64,000 nucleotides of DNA. Source: a bacterium. GTDB lineage: Bacteria; Actinomycetota; Acidimicrobiia; Acidimicrobiales; Bin134. A program made the translations under genes and the position numbers. The stretch is from positions 109,400 through 173,399 of the forward strand of contig JAPPAP010000019.1 in NCBI GenBank assembly GCA_026705465.1. Direction: 5' to 3'. The notes below the pieces were generated by a model. The model saw nothing but the letters and a program-made list of their open reading frames with translations. It did no database searches and was not told the DNA's origin. Positions 35,293 through 43,041 of the stretch are shown here, piece by piece (the first letter of the stretch is position 1; every line of letters starts with the position of its first letter).

Positions 35293-35579
35293 AGAAGAGT
35301 CAAGAAGAACGGTGGGCCGAGAAGCTGGCTGCCTTTGAGAAGTGGGCCGACGAGGTCGACCCGGCCGATCTGAAGTGGTTGGATTCCACCAGCCTCAAAG
35401 CAGTGGGAAGGCTGGCCGAACAACGCGACAATCTTGAGACTGAGTTGGCTCAAGCAGTTGCCGCCGCCCGGCAGGACGACTGGTCATGGGCGATGATCGG
35501 GATAATGCTCGGCGTCAGCCGTCAGGCCGCTCAGCAAAAATACGGCGCCCTCGTCGCTGAACTGGCGCAGTCGCAGTAG
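35283..35579 (+). CDS. Small helix-turn-helix protein, putative antitoxin
   Basis: A 98-residue, highly charged, mostly helical protein. Residues 25-65 are coiled-coil-like (LKAVGRLAEQRDNLETELAQ). A C-terminal helix-turn-helix reads WSWAMIGIMLGVSRQAAQQKYG, typical of the sigma-like HTH in small actinobacterial regulators. It overlaps the upstream gene by 10 nt, so the two are translated together. By position and HTH it is the presumed antitoxin/autoregulator. An alternative reading is a free-standing transcription regulator. Confidence 0.65.
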   Translation: MELKKSQEERWAEKLAAFEKWADEVDPADLKWLDSTSLKAVGRLAEQRDNLETELAQAVAAARQDDWSWAMIGIMLGVSRQAAQQKYGALVAELAQSQ

Positions 35580-35730
35580 TCCGCTACTCAGCAAATAGCC
35601 CTGACGGGACGGTGGCAGCCAACACCGACGGTGTCCACGACAGCGAGCGCTCAGCATCAATGACCGTTGATGGTCTACCTGCCTCTTGGTAGGTTTCCTA
35701 TACCACCCCTATCGCTTCGCCGGTAGGGTC

Positions 35731-35764
35731 GAGACCGCCGTCTGACGGCGGTCTCTGTCTTTTC
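35731..35764 (+). terminator. Strong intrinsic terminator
   Basis: A 10-bp perfect stem (GAGACCGCCG and CGGCGGTCTC) encloses the loop TCTGA and is followed by TGTCTTTTC. It ends the TA-like operon and insulates the DUF6226 gene downstream. It is one of the few clear rho-independent terminators in the window. Confidence 0.85.
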
Positions 35765-35827
35765 TTGGAGGCGGCACAGCCATGAAATCGCTGCGTGCGC
35801 TGGCACGGGCGAGGTCATGATGATGGG

Positions 35828-36685
35828 GTGAGTTCTGTCGAAGAGCTAGTGGCCGCGGTGGATGCTGCTTTCGTCGAGACGGGACGCGGGCTATCCGGGT
35901 GGCCGGATCCTCACCCTGATCGCATGCCCCTTGACGAGGAGTATTCCCGGCTTACGAACCCGCAGCGGTGGAAGATCTTGATTGCCCGGGTCGAGGCCTG
36001 GTTGGAGGCCCTGGTCGCCGCCGGCCTAGCCGAGACAGAAGAGGCCTTCGTTGTCTGGCGGGAGCCGCCGCGAGTCACCGTGAGTCGCACTTTCCGAGCC
36101 GTGCCCCAGGCCCCGGGCGCACTCCCGCTAGTTGTCGCCTGGAAACGCTTCGAAGAGATTGGATGGCCTGCTGTGGTGCTGGGCGTCGGCGACCCCGCCG
36201 AGGTTGTGGCCGTTATCCCCGACTGCGCCTGTGACGCGTGCGACTCCGGGTCCCAAGTCGTCCTCGACGAACTCGACGAGTACATCCTCGGCGTAGTGAC
36301 CGGCGCCTACCGCCGACTCTGGCGAGGCAGACGGAAGATCACCGTCTATTCGGACGACCAAATGAGCAGGTCGGGCTTTGAAAGGCGGCGGGTGAACTTC
36401 ACGAGACTGTTCCCTGGCCGGTTCGTGGGGATCCCAAGGGCCGCCACCTCAGAAATGGCCACCGACGGCTATTACACCCTCCAGGCAATCGACTTCCAAG
36501 GCAAGTCCAAATGGCTGAATGCCCTTCGCAGAGCCATCGCCGACAGATGGGAAGGCGGCAGTAGCCATCGCAAGGAACTCAAGAAGCTAGAAGAGGTCTT
36601 GGCACACCCGAAAGGATGGAACGAGATCCACGGATCCTCCTGGCTCGATGGCAACCCGACGAATGCGTCTGAAGGCCGGGGGTAG
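35828..36685 (+). CDS. DUF6226-like protein
   Basis: A 285-residue protein whose first 120 residues match the DUF6226 pattern: SSVEELVAAVDAAFVETGRGL, SGWPDPHPDRMP, EEYSRLTNPQRWKIL, and RVEAWLEALVAAGLA. The central part has CACDACDSG (three Cys, possible metal site) near 145. The last 90 residues are basic. No function is known for the family. The GTG at 35828 is favoured because it begins the family sequence; no clear ribosome site is seen. The GNAT gene overlaps its 3' end by 38 nt. Confidence 0.7.
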   Translation: MSSVEELVAAVDAAFVETGRGLSGWPDPHPDRMPLDEEYSRLTNPQRWKILIARVEAWLEALVAAGLAETEEAFVVWREPPRVTVSRTFRAVPQAPGALPLVVAWKRFEEIGWPAVVLGVGDPAEVVAVIPDCACDACDSGSQVVLDELDEYILGVVTGAYRRLWRGRRKITVYSDDQMSRSGFERRRVNFTRLFPGRFVGIPRAATSEMATDGYYTLQAIDFQGKSKWLNALRRAIADRWEGGSSHRKELKKLEEVLAHPKGWNEIHGSSWLDGNPTNASEGRG

Positions 36686-37172
36686 AGTCGAGCGCGGGGG
36701 AGGCACCCCTGCTGTCGAGATCCGTCGGGCAGTGGGAGCTGATGAGCCCGGCGTGCGCGCCTGTGTAGACGCGGCCTACGCCCCCTATGTGCAGCGAATG
36801 GGCAAGCCACCAGCGCCCATGCTCGATGACTACGCAAACCTGATCAATAGCGGGGTTGTCTACATTGCCACCCTCGATGACCGGCTGGTGGGTCTCATCG
36901 TGTTGTGGCCAAAAGAGGACCACCTCTACATCGACAACGTTGCCGTCCTACCCGAGGCGCAGGGCGCTGGGGTAGGGGCCGCGCTCCTTGGCTTTGCCGA
37001 TGAACAGGCAGAGCGAGCTGGCCTGAACGAGATCCGCCTCTACACCAACGAGAAGATGACCGAGAACATCGAGTACTACCCAAGGAACGGATATCGCGAG
37101 ACACACCGCGCCTCCGATGCCGGCTACCAGCGCATCTACTACTCACGCTTCCTCGACCCCCAACAGACATAG
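36648..37172 (+). CDS. GNAT-family N-acetyltransferase
   Basis: A 174-residue GNAT. Seen: EIRRAVGADEPGVRACVDAAY (alpha-1 region), LYIDNVAVLPEAQGAGVGAALL near 87-108, where Q-G-A-G-V-G is the acetyl-CoA pyrophosphate loop, and NEKMTENIEYYPRNGY near 135-150. It acetylates a small amine or protein N-terminus; the substrate is unknown. The start is uncertain: ATGs at 36648 and 36663 both lie inside the DUF6226 gene, and the domain itself begins about 20 residues later. It may be coupled to DUF6226. Confidence 0.88.
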   Translation: MATRRMRLKAGGRVERGGGTPAVEIRRAVGADEPGVRACVDAAYAPYVQRMGKPPAPMLDDYANLINSGVVYIATLDDRLVGLIVLWPKEDHLYIDNVAVLPEAQGAGVGAALLGFADEQAERAGLNEIRLYTNEKMTENIEYYPRNGYRETHRASDAGYQRIYYSRFLDPQQT

Positions 37173-37318
37173 CGCAACCTGCGATGTTCTCTGGGGGGTG
37201 TTCGTCACTCTGTCTGATTGTTCCCAGCGTCCACCTATAGGAGAGGAAAGCTGCCGTCCGATGACATGGATGCCTCCTATTCGAGGCGCCCATCAAAGGG
37301 GGAATACTCGGTCGAACT

Positions 37319-38179
37319 TCAAATTTGCGGCTTTAGACACAGGGGAATCCGGTTGTTCTTGGCGATATTGCAAGCTGGGTGGGTAAGCCTCAGGTTCTCA
37401 AGGCTGTTCACAACGTCGTCCCCGAACTGGTCTGCGGCATCTAGGGGGATGTAGTGGTCTACGTGCCAGCCACCAGCCAGATACACGGTCGAACCGCAAA
37501 TGTGGCAGAGACTCCCATCTCTCATCAGCAGGACAGGGCCGTAGCGGTGCGGCTTGCGACCACCTAGCGCCCGTCTACGGTTCCGCACCTTAGCTTTTGC
37601 TTTTTCCCGCCAGACGGGGTTTTCGGCATATTGCCTGTTCTGGTATGCCCGCTGCTTGGCATTCTCCTTCTCGCGTTGTTTGGGATCAGCCCGCTTCTTC
37701 CGGCTTCGCTCGCGTGCCTTGGCCTTTTCTCGTTCATCGTAATCAGGGTCAGTAGCCCGCTTATTTTGCTTCCACTCCTTCACGCGGTTGGAGGATGTCT
37801 CCGTCGTCCACTTCCTCGAGCACGGCTTGCATCGTTTGGCGGAGTTGCTTCGATGAGCGATATCGACTCCGCATTCTTCGCATTTCTTCGGCGGCTTTCG
37901 CCTGCGGGCGTTGTCCCGCCTGCGCCTTTCCTCAGGTGACCGACACGTGTCGCAATACTTGTATGTACCTCCAGCACGCATCGGTGGCCTGAAGTCGGAC
38001 CCACAGTCCTTGCACTGCGAAGGCTTCTGCCTTCGCAGCCGTCGCTCCCGCTGTCTGGCGTTTTCGACCTCTCGCTCCCACTTGGAGGGTCTGCACATCT
38101 CGCAATATCGAACCCTGCCGTCCGCATTGGTGAAACCTTCCCCGCAAGCCGCACATCTCTTGCCGGCCGGGTCGTCCAT
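37319..38179 (-). CDS. HNH endonuclease with three N-terminal zinc ribbons
   Basis: A 286-residue protein. Three tandem CxxC...CxxC ribbons lie at C9/C12-C26/C29, C56/C59-C76/C79 and C100/C103-C117/C120. A very basic helical linker (130-210) follows, then a C-terminal HNH nuclease domain with C225-HIC228, catalytic HVDHYIPLD at 239-247, and NLRLTHPACN at 262-271. The domain fits DNA cleavage and the ribbons DNA or RNA binding. The ATG at 38179 has GGAGGT 4 nt upstream; longer upstream starts overlap the intergenic region and lack one. It diverges from the AAA_13 ATPase across 139 nt. Confidence 0.88.
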   Translation of the reverse strand: MDDPAGKRCAACGEGFTNADGRVRYCEMCRPSKWEREVENARQRERRLRRQKPSQCKDCGSDFRPPMRAGGTYKYCDTCRSPEERRRRDNARRRKPPKKCEECGVDIAHRSNSAKRCKPCSRKWTTETSSNRVKEWKQNKRATDPDYDEREKAKARERSRKKRADPKQREKENAKQRAYQNRQYAENPVWREKAKAKVRNRRRALGGRKPHRYGPVLLMRDGSLCHICGSTVYLAGGWHVDHYIPLDAADQFGDDVVNSLENLRLTHPACNIAKNNRIPLCLKPQI

Positions 38180-38318
38180 GCTACCTCCGCATGTATCCGC
38201 GCTGAACCACACCATACAAAGTGGCTGTCTGCACCTCCCCATATATTGCGCAATCTGCCCAAAACCCGGGGAGGTGCATTGGAGAAGAACTGTCACACCG
38301 CTCTGCCATGCTTGTTGA

Positions 38319-40892
38319 GTGGCGTCCCTTGAGTCAGAAATTGTCGAATGGTCAGCATCCCGCCCAGCGTGGCAGATGACGGTGATGCGAAGGCTGGCGC
38401 GGGGAGAGCTGCTCAGCCAGGGTGACTACGTAGATATCGCAACGCAACTTGCTTCTGGGAGTGAGTTGGCGGAGGTGCCGCTTCGGCCCGAGGAGGTGCC
38501 GGGAGGGCAGGGAGGGGGCAGTCAGGTCAGTCTCAAGAGTCTTGAGGTCTCCTCAAGCGTCAACGCGCTCGTTCCTGGCCAGCGCCTGCAATTTCCAAAC
38601 GATGGTCTCGTCGTCGTCTACGGAGACAACGGGAGCGGCAAGTCGGGTTTCGCTCGTCTCCTGAAGGATGTAGCCAGATCGCGACACCGGGAGGACGTGC
38701 TGAGCGACATTTTCTCGGACAAGGAGGGAGCCGACCAACGAGCTGAGGTAGAAATCGCAATCGGCGGAGTCGAACAACCCTCGTATAGCTGGCCTGACGA
38801 GGCCTCGTCCGAACTCCGCCAAATCGGATACTTCGATGCTGCTTGCGGCGATGCCTACCTGGCTGCTGATTCTGATGTGACGTTTCGGCCCGCGGGGGTC
38901 TTTCTTCTCGATGGCCTTATTCGCGCATGCGATGGAGTGAGGGGTGAGCTCGATCGGCTGCTGCAAGAAAACGCCCGGAGAACCGAAATCCTTCCTGAAG
39001 TGTCCCAAGGCGGAGCCGCGTCGATGTTCCTAGCTCAGCTGTCGGCAGACACCACGACGGCGGCTCTTGATGCCGCGTGCGCGGCTCCGGCCGACGCATC
39101 TAAACAGCTACAGCAGCTACAAGGCGAGGAGAGTCGGCTCAGGACTTCTGATCCCGACCTAGAGCGCAAGCGACTACTGGCTCTCGCCGACCACTACGAA
39201 AACGTAGGCAATCACTTCTCCAACATGAGGTCGCAGCTTTCCCCGACTGTGATTCGCAAGGCCTCGGCAACTCAAGCAGAGGCGACCGCGTTGCGGAGTG
39301 CTGCGACCATCGCGTCGGGGGAGTCGTTTGAAGCCGAGCCCGTTCCGGGTGTCGGTTCAGAGACTTGGCGAATTCTGTGGGAGGCCGCGCGCACTTTCGC
39401 CGAGACGGAGGCACACCCTGGCCAGCTCTTCCCAGCTGACGCAGACACCTGCGTCCTCTGCCATCAAACCCTCGACGACGAAGCACGCACTCGCTTCGGC
39501 CGGTTCGAGGCCGCAGTCAGGGATGAAACCGAACGCAGAGCGGCTGAAGCTGAACGAAGAGCAGTACGGGAAACCGACTCACTGCGGGGGGTTGCCACTA
39601 GCCCGGCGCCCGTGCTGGTGTCACTCGAGCAAATCGCCGATCAGAACCCGGAGACGGTTGAGGCTTGGCGAGGTCGGTTGGAAGAATTCGATCGCGTTGT
39701 CACGTCAGTGGATGACTTGTCGGCTTGTCTATCGGCGGCAGAGGCGGCGCAGGAGGGTGACGAGATTGCAGTCGCGATGGCATCAGCGGAAGCCCTCCGA
39801 AACCGTGCATCTGCGGTTGATTCGTCTCAGTACGCAGCGCAACTCGCAGAGGTGTCCGCCAAGCGTGTTGAGATTGGCGATCAGATCGTGATGGCGAAGG
39901 CACGTCGGGTATTGGAGAGCGAGGTGGGTCGTCTGGGCGAACGACGTCTCCTAGACGCAGCCAAGAGAACTACCGATACGGGGGTAATCACTCGCAAGGC
40001 GACCGATCTGACAAGGTCTCACGTGACCACGCTTGTCCGAGACCGCTTCACGCGAGAGTCAGATCGACTCCGGCTCGAGCGGGTAACCCTGGAGGACACG
40101 GGTGGTCAGAAGGGCCGGCTTCAGCATCGACCTGCATTTGTGGGAGCGATTCAGCAGCCAGCGATGGCGAAGGTGCTAAGTGAAGGAGAGCAGACAGCCC
40201 TCGGTCTCGCCGGGTTCTTCACCGAGGCCTACCTGGATGACACGAAGTCAGCCATTGTGCTTGACGATCCTGTGTCTTCTCTCGACCACATCAGGCGAGG
40301 ACGTGTTGCTTCCCGCCTTGCCGAGCTCGCGCGGGACCGCCAGGTGGTTGTCTTCACGCATGATCTTGCGTTCGTTGTTGACCTTGCTCAGGCCGCTAAA
40401 GAAGCGGAGGCTCCCATAGTTGAACGGTCCGTGGAACGCCGAGGAGATGGCAAACCGGGAGTCTGCCTCGAATCCCATCCCTGGAAGGCGCGAGATGTGA
40501 AGGCCAGACTCGGCGCGCTCGAAGTCGATCTAGCTCGGATCAAACGCGAGATGACTGAATGGCAGCAAGAAGACCTTGAGAAGGAGGCAGCTGACTGGGC
40601 CGGGAAGCTGTCCGAAACCTGGGAGCGCTTGCTGAGTGTCGAGGTAGTTGGCCGAGTTGTTGATCGGACCACGCTCGAGGTCCGGCCGAGGATGCTCAAG
40701 GTTCTTGCTCACCTGACACCAGAAGATGACAAGGAGTTCCAGGAGAGCTACACCCGCGTCTCACGCTGGGCGCGACGTCATGACAAGAGCCCTGAATTCA
40801 ACTACGTCGCTCCCGAGATCGATGAAATGGAAGAAGAACTCGCCCTCGTTCGCGCGTGGTTTGATCGCATCAAGCGATACGCAAACAGCTAG
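38319..40892 (+). CDS. AAA_13-type SMC/Rad50-like ATPase (RloC-like), putative defence protein
   Basis: An 857-residue ABC-class ATPase. Walker A GDNGSGKS is at 102-109, and a central coiled-coil region carries CVLC (378-381) followed by His382, placed like a Rad50/RloC zinc hook. The ABC signature LSEGEQ is at 620-625, Walker B VLDDP at 647-651 and H-loop His681. The N-terminus (WSASRPAWQ..MRRLARGELL) is typical of AAA_13 proteins. The last 150 residues contain R816-WARR-H821, a possible HEPN R-x4-H nuclease motif. RloC-type relatives are tRNA-cleaving anti-phage enzymes. The start is the GTG at 38319, with a stop codon just upstream and no clear Shine-Dalgarno. Confidence 0.85.
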   Translation: MASLESEIVEWSASRPAWQMTVMRRLARGELLSQGDYVDIATQLASGSELAEVPLRPEEVPGGQGGGSQVSLKSLEVSSSVNALVPGQRLQFPNDGLVVVYGDNGSGKSGFARLLKDVARSRHREDVLSDIFSDKEGADQRAEVEIAIGGVEQPSYSWPDEASSELRQIGYFDAACGDAYLAADSDVTFRPAGVFLLDGLIRACDGVRGELDRLLQENARRTEILPEVSQGGAASMFLAQLSADTTTAALDAACAAPADASKQLQQLQGEESRLRTSDPDLERKRLLALADHYENVGNHFSNMRSQLSPTVIRKASATQAEATALRSAATIASGESFEAEPVPGVGSETWRILWEAARTFAETEAHPGQLFPADADTCVLCHQTLDDEARTRFGRFEAAVRDETERRAAEAERRAVRETDSLRGVATSPAPVLVSLEQIADQNPETVEAWRGRLEEFDRVVTSVDDLSACLSAAEAAQEGDEIAVAMASAEALRNRASAVDSSQYAAQLAEVSAKRVEIGDQIVMAKARRVLESEVGRLGERRLLDAAKRTTDTGVITRKATDLTRSHVTTLVRDRFTRESDRLRLERVTLEDTGGQKGRLQHRPAFVGAIQQPAMAKVLSEGEQTALGLAGFFTEAYLDDTKSAIVLDDPVSSLDHIRRGRVASRLAELARDRQVVVFTHDLAFVVDLAQAAKEAEAPIVERSVERRGDGKPGVCLESHPWKARDVKARLGALEVDLARIKREMTEWQQEDLEKEAADWAGKLSETWERLLSVEVVGRVVDRTTLEVRPRMLKVLAHLTPEDDKEFQESYTRVSRWARRHDKSPEFNYVAPEIDEMEEELALVRAWFDRIKRYANS

Positions 40893-41087
40893 TGCCGCAA
40901 TCCAAAGCTCAGGTAACCGAAGGCCACTAGAAGGGTCCTAGCCGCCTCCTCTGACCTGGGACTGCCCGGGCGATTTCCGGGGACTCCACCCAAGAGAGTG
41001 GAGGTACTCCACCTGAGGTTGCGGTGCAGCTAGGGGCGTATGGTTCTGGTAGCGGATGACACGAAGGCAGAATGGAGGGATTTTTGG

Positions 41088-41378
41088 ATGAGCATTTCGG
41101 AAGTGGTCACTCGTGAGAGCGTTTTCAAGGCGATCGCAATACACGACGATATGGGAAGAGAGGCATTTTTGGCTCACTACCGATATGGGCCAGCAACGAG
41201 GTATTTGCTATCTGTAGACGGCAAAGAGTACGACTCAAAGGCCATTTGCGGTGTCGCCTACTTGCTCAATCACCCCGAAGGCTCGCGCCCCAGAAACTTC
41301 AGCGGTGGCGTGTCCGGCAGAAACACTGCGGCGACAGTTCTGGAGAATCTTGGCTTCAGGATTGTCAACAAGCCGTAA
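41088..41378 (+). CDS. Stand-alone ScoMcrA-type N-terminal head domain protein
   Basis: A 96-residue protein matching the N-terminal head domain of ScoMcrA-like type IV restriction enzymes. Seen: SREAV-like SVFKAIAIHDDMGREAFL, YGPATRYLLSVDGKEYDSKAICGVAY near 35-60, and FSGG..NTAATVLENLGFRIV at the C-terminus. In ScoMcrA this domain sits before the modified-DNA-binding and HNH domains; here it stands alone. The ATG at 41088 has GGAGGG about 9 nt upstream, better than the one at 41040. It lies 195 nt behind the AAA_13 gene on the same strand. It could be an adaptor or a fragment. Confidence 0.7.
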   Translation: MSISEVVTRESVFKAIAIHDDMGREAFLAHYRYGPATRYLLSVDGKEYDSKAICGVAYLLNHPEGSRPRNFSGGVSGRNTAATVLENLGFRIVNKP

Positions 41379-41561
41379 GATCGATCTTGCTCACGTTGGA
41401 CGATTCCTGCGTCGGCGGACACGGCCTCCATACCTGGGGTCCGGCTTCGGAATCCGGTCGTCCAAGACCTCTCCGTGACCCTCTCCGAACAAGTCGCCTC
41501 CGAAGAATCTGCGGACAAGCTCTTTGAGCGTCTTGGCGTTCGCTGGCATGATCATCGCCCG

Positions 41562-41924
41562 TCAGCCGCCCTCATCCCAGTGCTCGTACCACCTGGGCCA
41601 TGCACCGTTCCAAAGCAGGTCGCGGCGGTGCTCCAAGTTGCATTGCAGAGCCTCCCCCTTGGTGAACCCCCTCTGGCCCATCAGGGCCCAGAATTCCGCG
41701 TCCTGCTTCCACACGCGGTGCTCCAACCAGATGTCCACCTGCGCGTAGCCGACCTCACCGCACTTGTCAGAGCGCTCCCCGTAGGCCGCGGCCACCCCAA
41801 TGGCCACTCCCAGCACACAGGCCACCAACACCATTGCAGCCACGAGCGCTCTGACCCTTTTGGCGCTGGTCACAGTCTCAACGATAACAGCGATGGACCG
41901 GATTACGGTCTGTTGCAGATCCAA
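41562..41924 (-). CDS. Small single-pass membrane protein, hypothetical
   Basis: A frame of 120 codons starting at TTG (41924), or possibly at GTG 41873. A basic stretch (SAKRVRALV) precedes one hydrophobic segment (about 28-47). The extracytoplasmic part that follows contains two Cys, several Trp and EALQCNLEHRRDLLWNGAWPRWYEHW. The composition looks like genuine protein rather than an antisense shadow. No family was recognised. It stands alone on the minus strand between the restriction-like gene and tRNA-Cys. Confidence 0.45.
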   Translation of the reverse strand: MDLQQTVIRSIAVIVETVTSAKRVRALVAAMVLVACVLGVAIGVAAAYGERSDKCGEVGYAQVDIWLEHRVWKQDAEFWALMGQRGFTKGEALQCNLEHRRDLLWNGAWPRWYEHWDEGG

Positions 41925-41993
41925 GGATTACCGGCCTTTTGTCCGGCTGGGGAACATCGAATGCGACCACGACCACCCTGTCGAGAAGGACGG

Positions 41994-42170
41994 GTGAGGG
42001 GCATCAACAGGGTGAGAGGCGTCAACTGGAAGGACGCTTGGCCGTGGCTCGTCGTCGCCGCTTTGGCGCTCGGCAGCAACCCGTACTACCTGGCCGGAGG
42101 CCTCGGCTTTGTTTTGCTGCTGCGGCTGTATTCTGCCGCCAAAACCGCTGGGGTTTCGAAGTGGGGATGA
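41994..42170 (+). CDS. Small membrane peptide, hypothetical
   Basis: A 58-residue frame starting at GTG with GAAGGA about 6 nt upstream. The N-terminus is basic, and a hydrophobic segment (WLVVAALALGSNPYYLAGGL, then FVLLLRLY) covers residues 18-45. It looks like a short membrane peptide that could be real. No homology is recognised, and it ends just before tRNA-Cys on the other strand. The evidence is limited to the ribosome site and hydrophobicity. Confidence 0.3.
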   Translation: MRGINRVRGVNWKDAWPWLVVAALALGSNPYYLAGGLGFVLLLRLYSAAKTAGVSKWG

Positions 42171-42178
42171 CCTGTCGG

Positions 42179-42252
42179 AGCGCCGGACGGGATTTGAACC
42201 CGTGAATCATGGCTTTGCAGGCCACTCCCTTAGTCCGCTCGGGCACCGGCGC
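42179..42252 (-). tRNA. tRNA-Cys (anticodon GCA)
   Basis: A cloverleaf on the minus strand. The 7-bp acceptor stem GCGCCGG pairs with CCGGCGC. The anticodon loop CTGCAAA gives GCA, the T-loop is GGTTCAAATCC, and discriminator U is as expected for tRNA-Cys. A 3' CCA is not encoded. Confidence 0.95.
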
Positions 42253-42333
42253 AGATGTGGCCGCCGAAGCGGCCAGCCCTGACAGTGTATGGGATTGGCC
42301 CGGCTCCACCACACGGGGGTTTAGGGTTTCCCC

Positions 42334-43020
42334 ATGTCTGATGGCGGCGTCCGCTCCCCTTTGGAGTTGCTCGATGTGATGGGGATCGTGGAGGCGGAAG
42401 CCAGTCCGGGGTTGCGGCACTTGGAGGTGTACTGCCCTGATGGGCTCTTGACGCTGCTGTGGCACGGGCCCCGGGAAGCGACCGATGTGGTGGTCACACT
42501 GGGCGGGGCAATCGGGGGGCTTTTGGGACCGGCTCGGGCACTGTATCTGCGGTTGGGCGAGAACTTGGCTGAAGACGGGATCGCCGTCATCAGAGTGCAC
42601 TACCGGCGGCCGGGGATCATCGAGCGCTGTTTGCTGGATGCGGCTGCGGCGGCCGACCTGGCCGCTCGGGAGGAGGGGCGTCGATTCATCTTCATGGGCC
42701 ACTCGTTTGGAGGCGCGGTGGCGGTGCAGGCGGGAATCGCCCTGGGAGGACACACGGCGGGGGTGGTGGGTTTGGCCACGCAGTCAGCGGGCTGCGAGAA
42801 CGCCGCGGCGCTCGGCGCCACTCCCCTGCTGCTGATGCACGGAGGGCAGGATCAGATCCTGCCAGTGCAGGCCAGCGAAGCGGTGCGGGCGCTGGCCGGG
42901 GGAGGGGAACTCGTGGTGTATCCCGAGGCCGACCACGGGCTGGCCTCGGTGGCCGATGAGATCGCCGCTACGCTCGCCGAGTGGATTCCCGCTCGCTTCG
43001 CCGATCACGCGGCCAGATGA
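42334..43020 (+). CDS. Alpha/beta hydrolase (dienelactone hydrolase-like)
   Basis: A 228-residue alpha/beta hydrolase. Seen: nucleophile elbow FMGHSFGGAVA near 125 (Ser), LLLMHGGQDQILPV near 163 (Asp) and YPEADHGLA near 195 (His). The N-terminal strands (LTLLWHGPREATDVVVTLGG) replace the usual HG oxyanion motif. It is probably an esterase or lipase-like enzyme of unknown substrate. A short gap leads to the CrtC-like gene, so they may share a transcript. Confidence 0.85.
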   Translation: MSDGGVRSPLELLDVMGIVEAEASPGLRHLEVYCPDGLLTLLWHGPREATDVVVTLGGAIGGLLGPARALYLRLGENLAEDGIAVIRVHYRRPGIIERCLLDAAAAADLAAREEGRRFIFMGHSFGGAVAVQAGIALGGHTAGVVGLATQSAGCENAAALGATPLLLMHGGQDQILPVQASEAVRALAGGGELVVYPEADHGLASVADEIAATLAEWIPARFADHAAR

Positions 43021-43041
43021 ACCAGATGAAGGAGCACATTC

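Noticed and set aside
37319..40892. Canonical Septu (PtuA-PtuB) system
   Set aside because: The ATPase is 857 residues with a zinc-hook AAA_13 layout and is divergent from the HNH gene, unlike the compact co-directional PtuAB pair.
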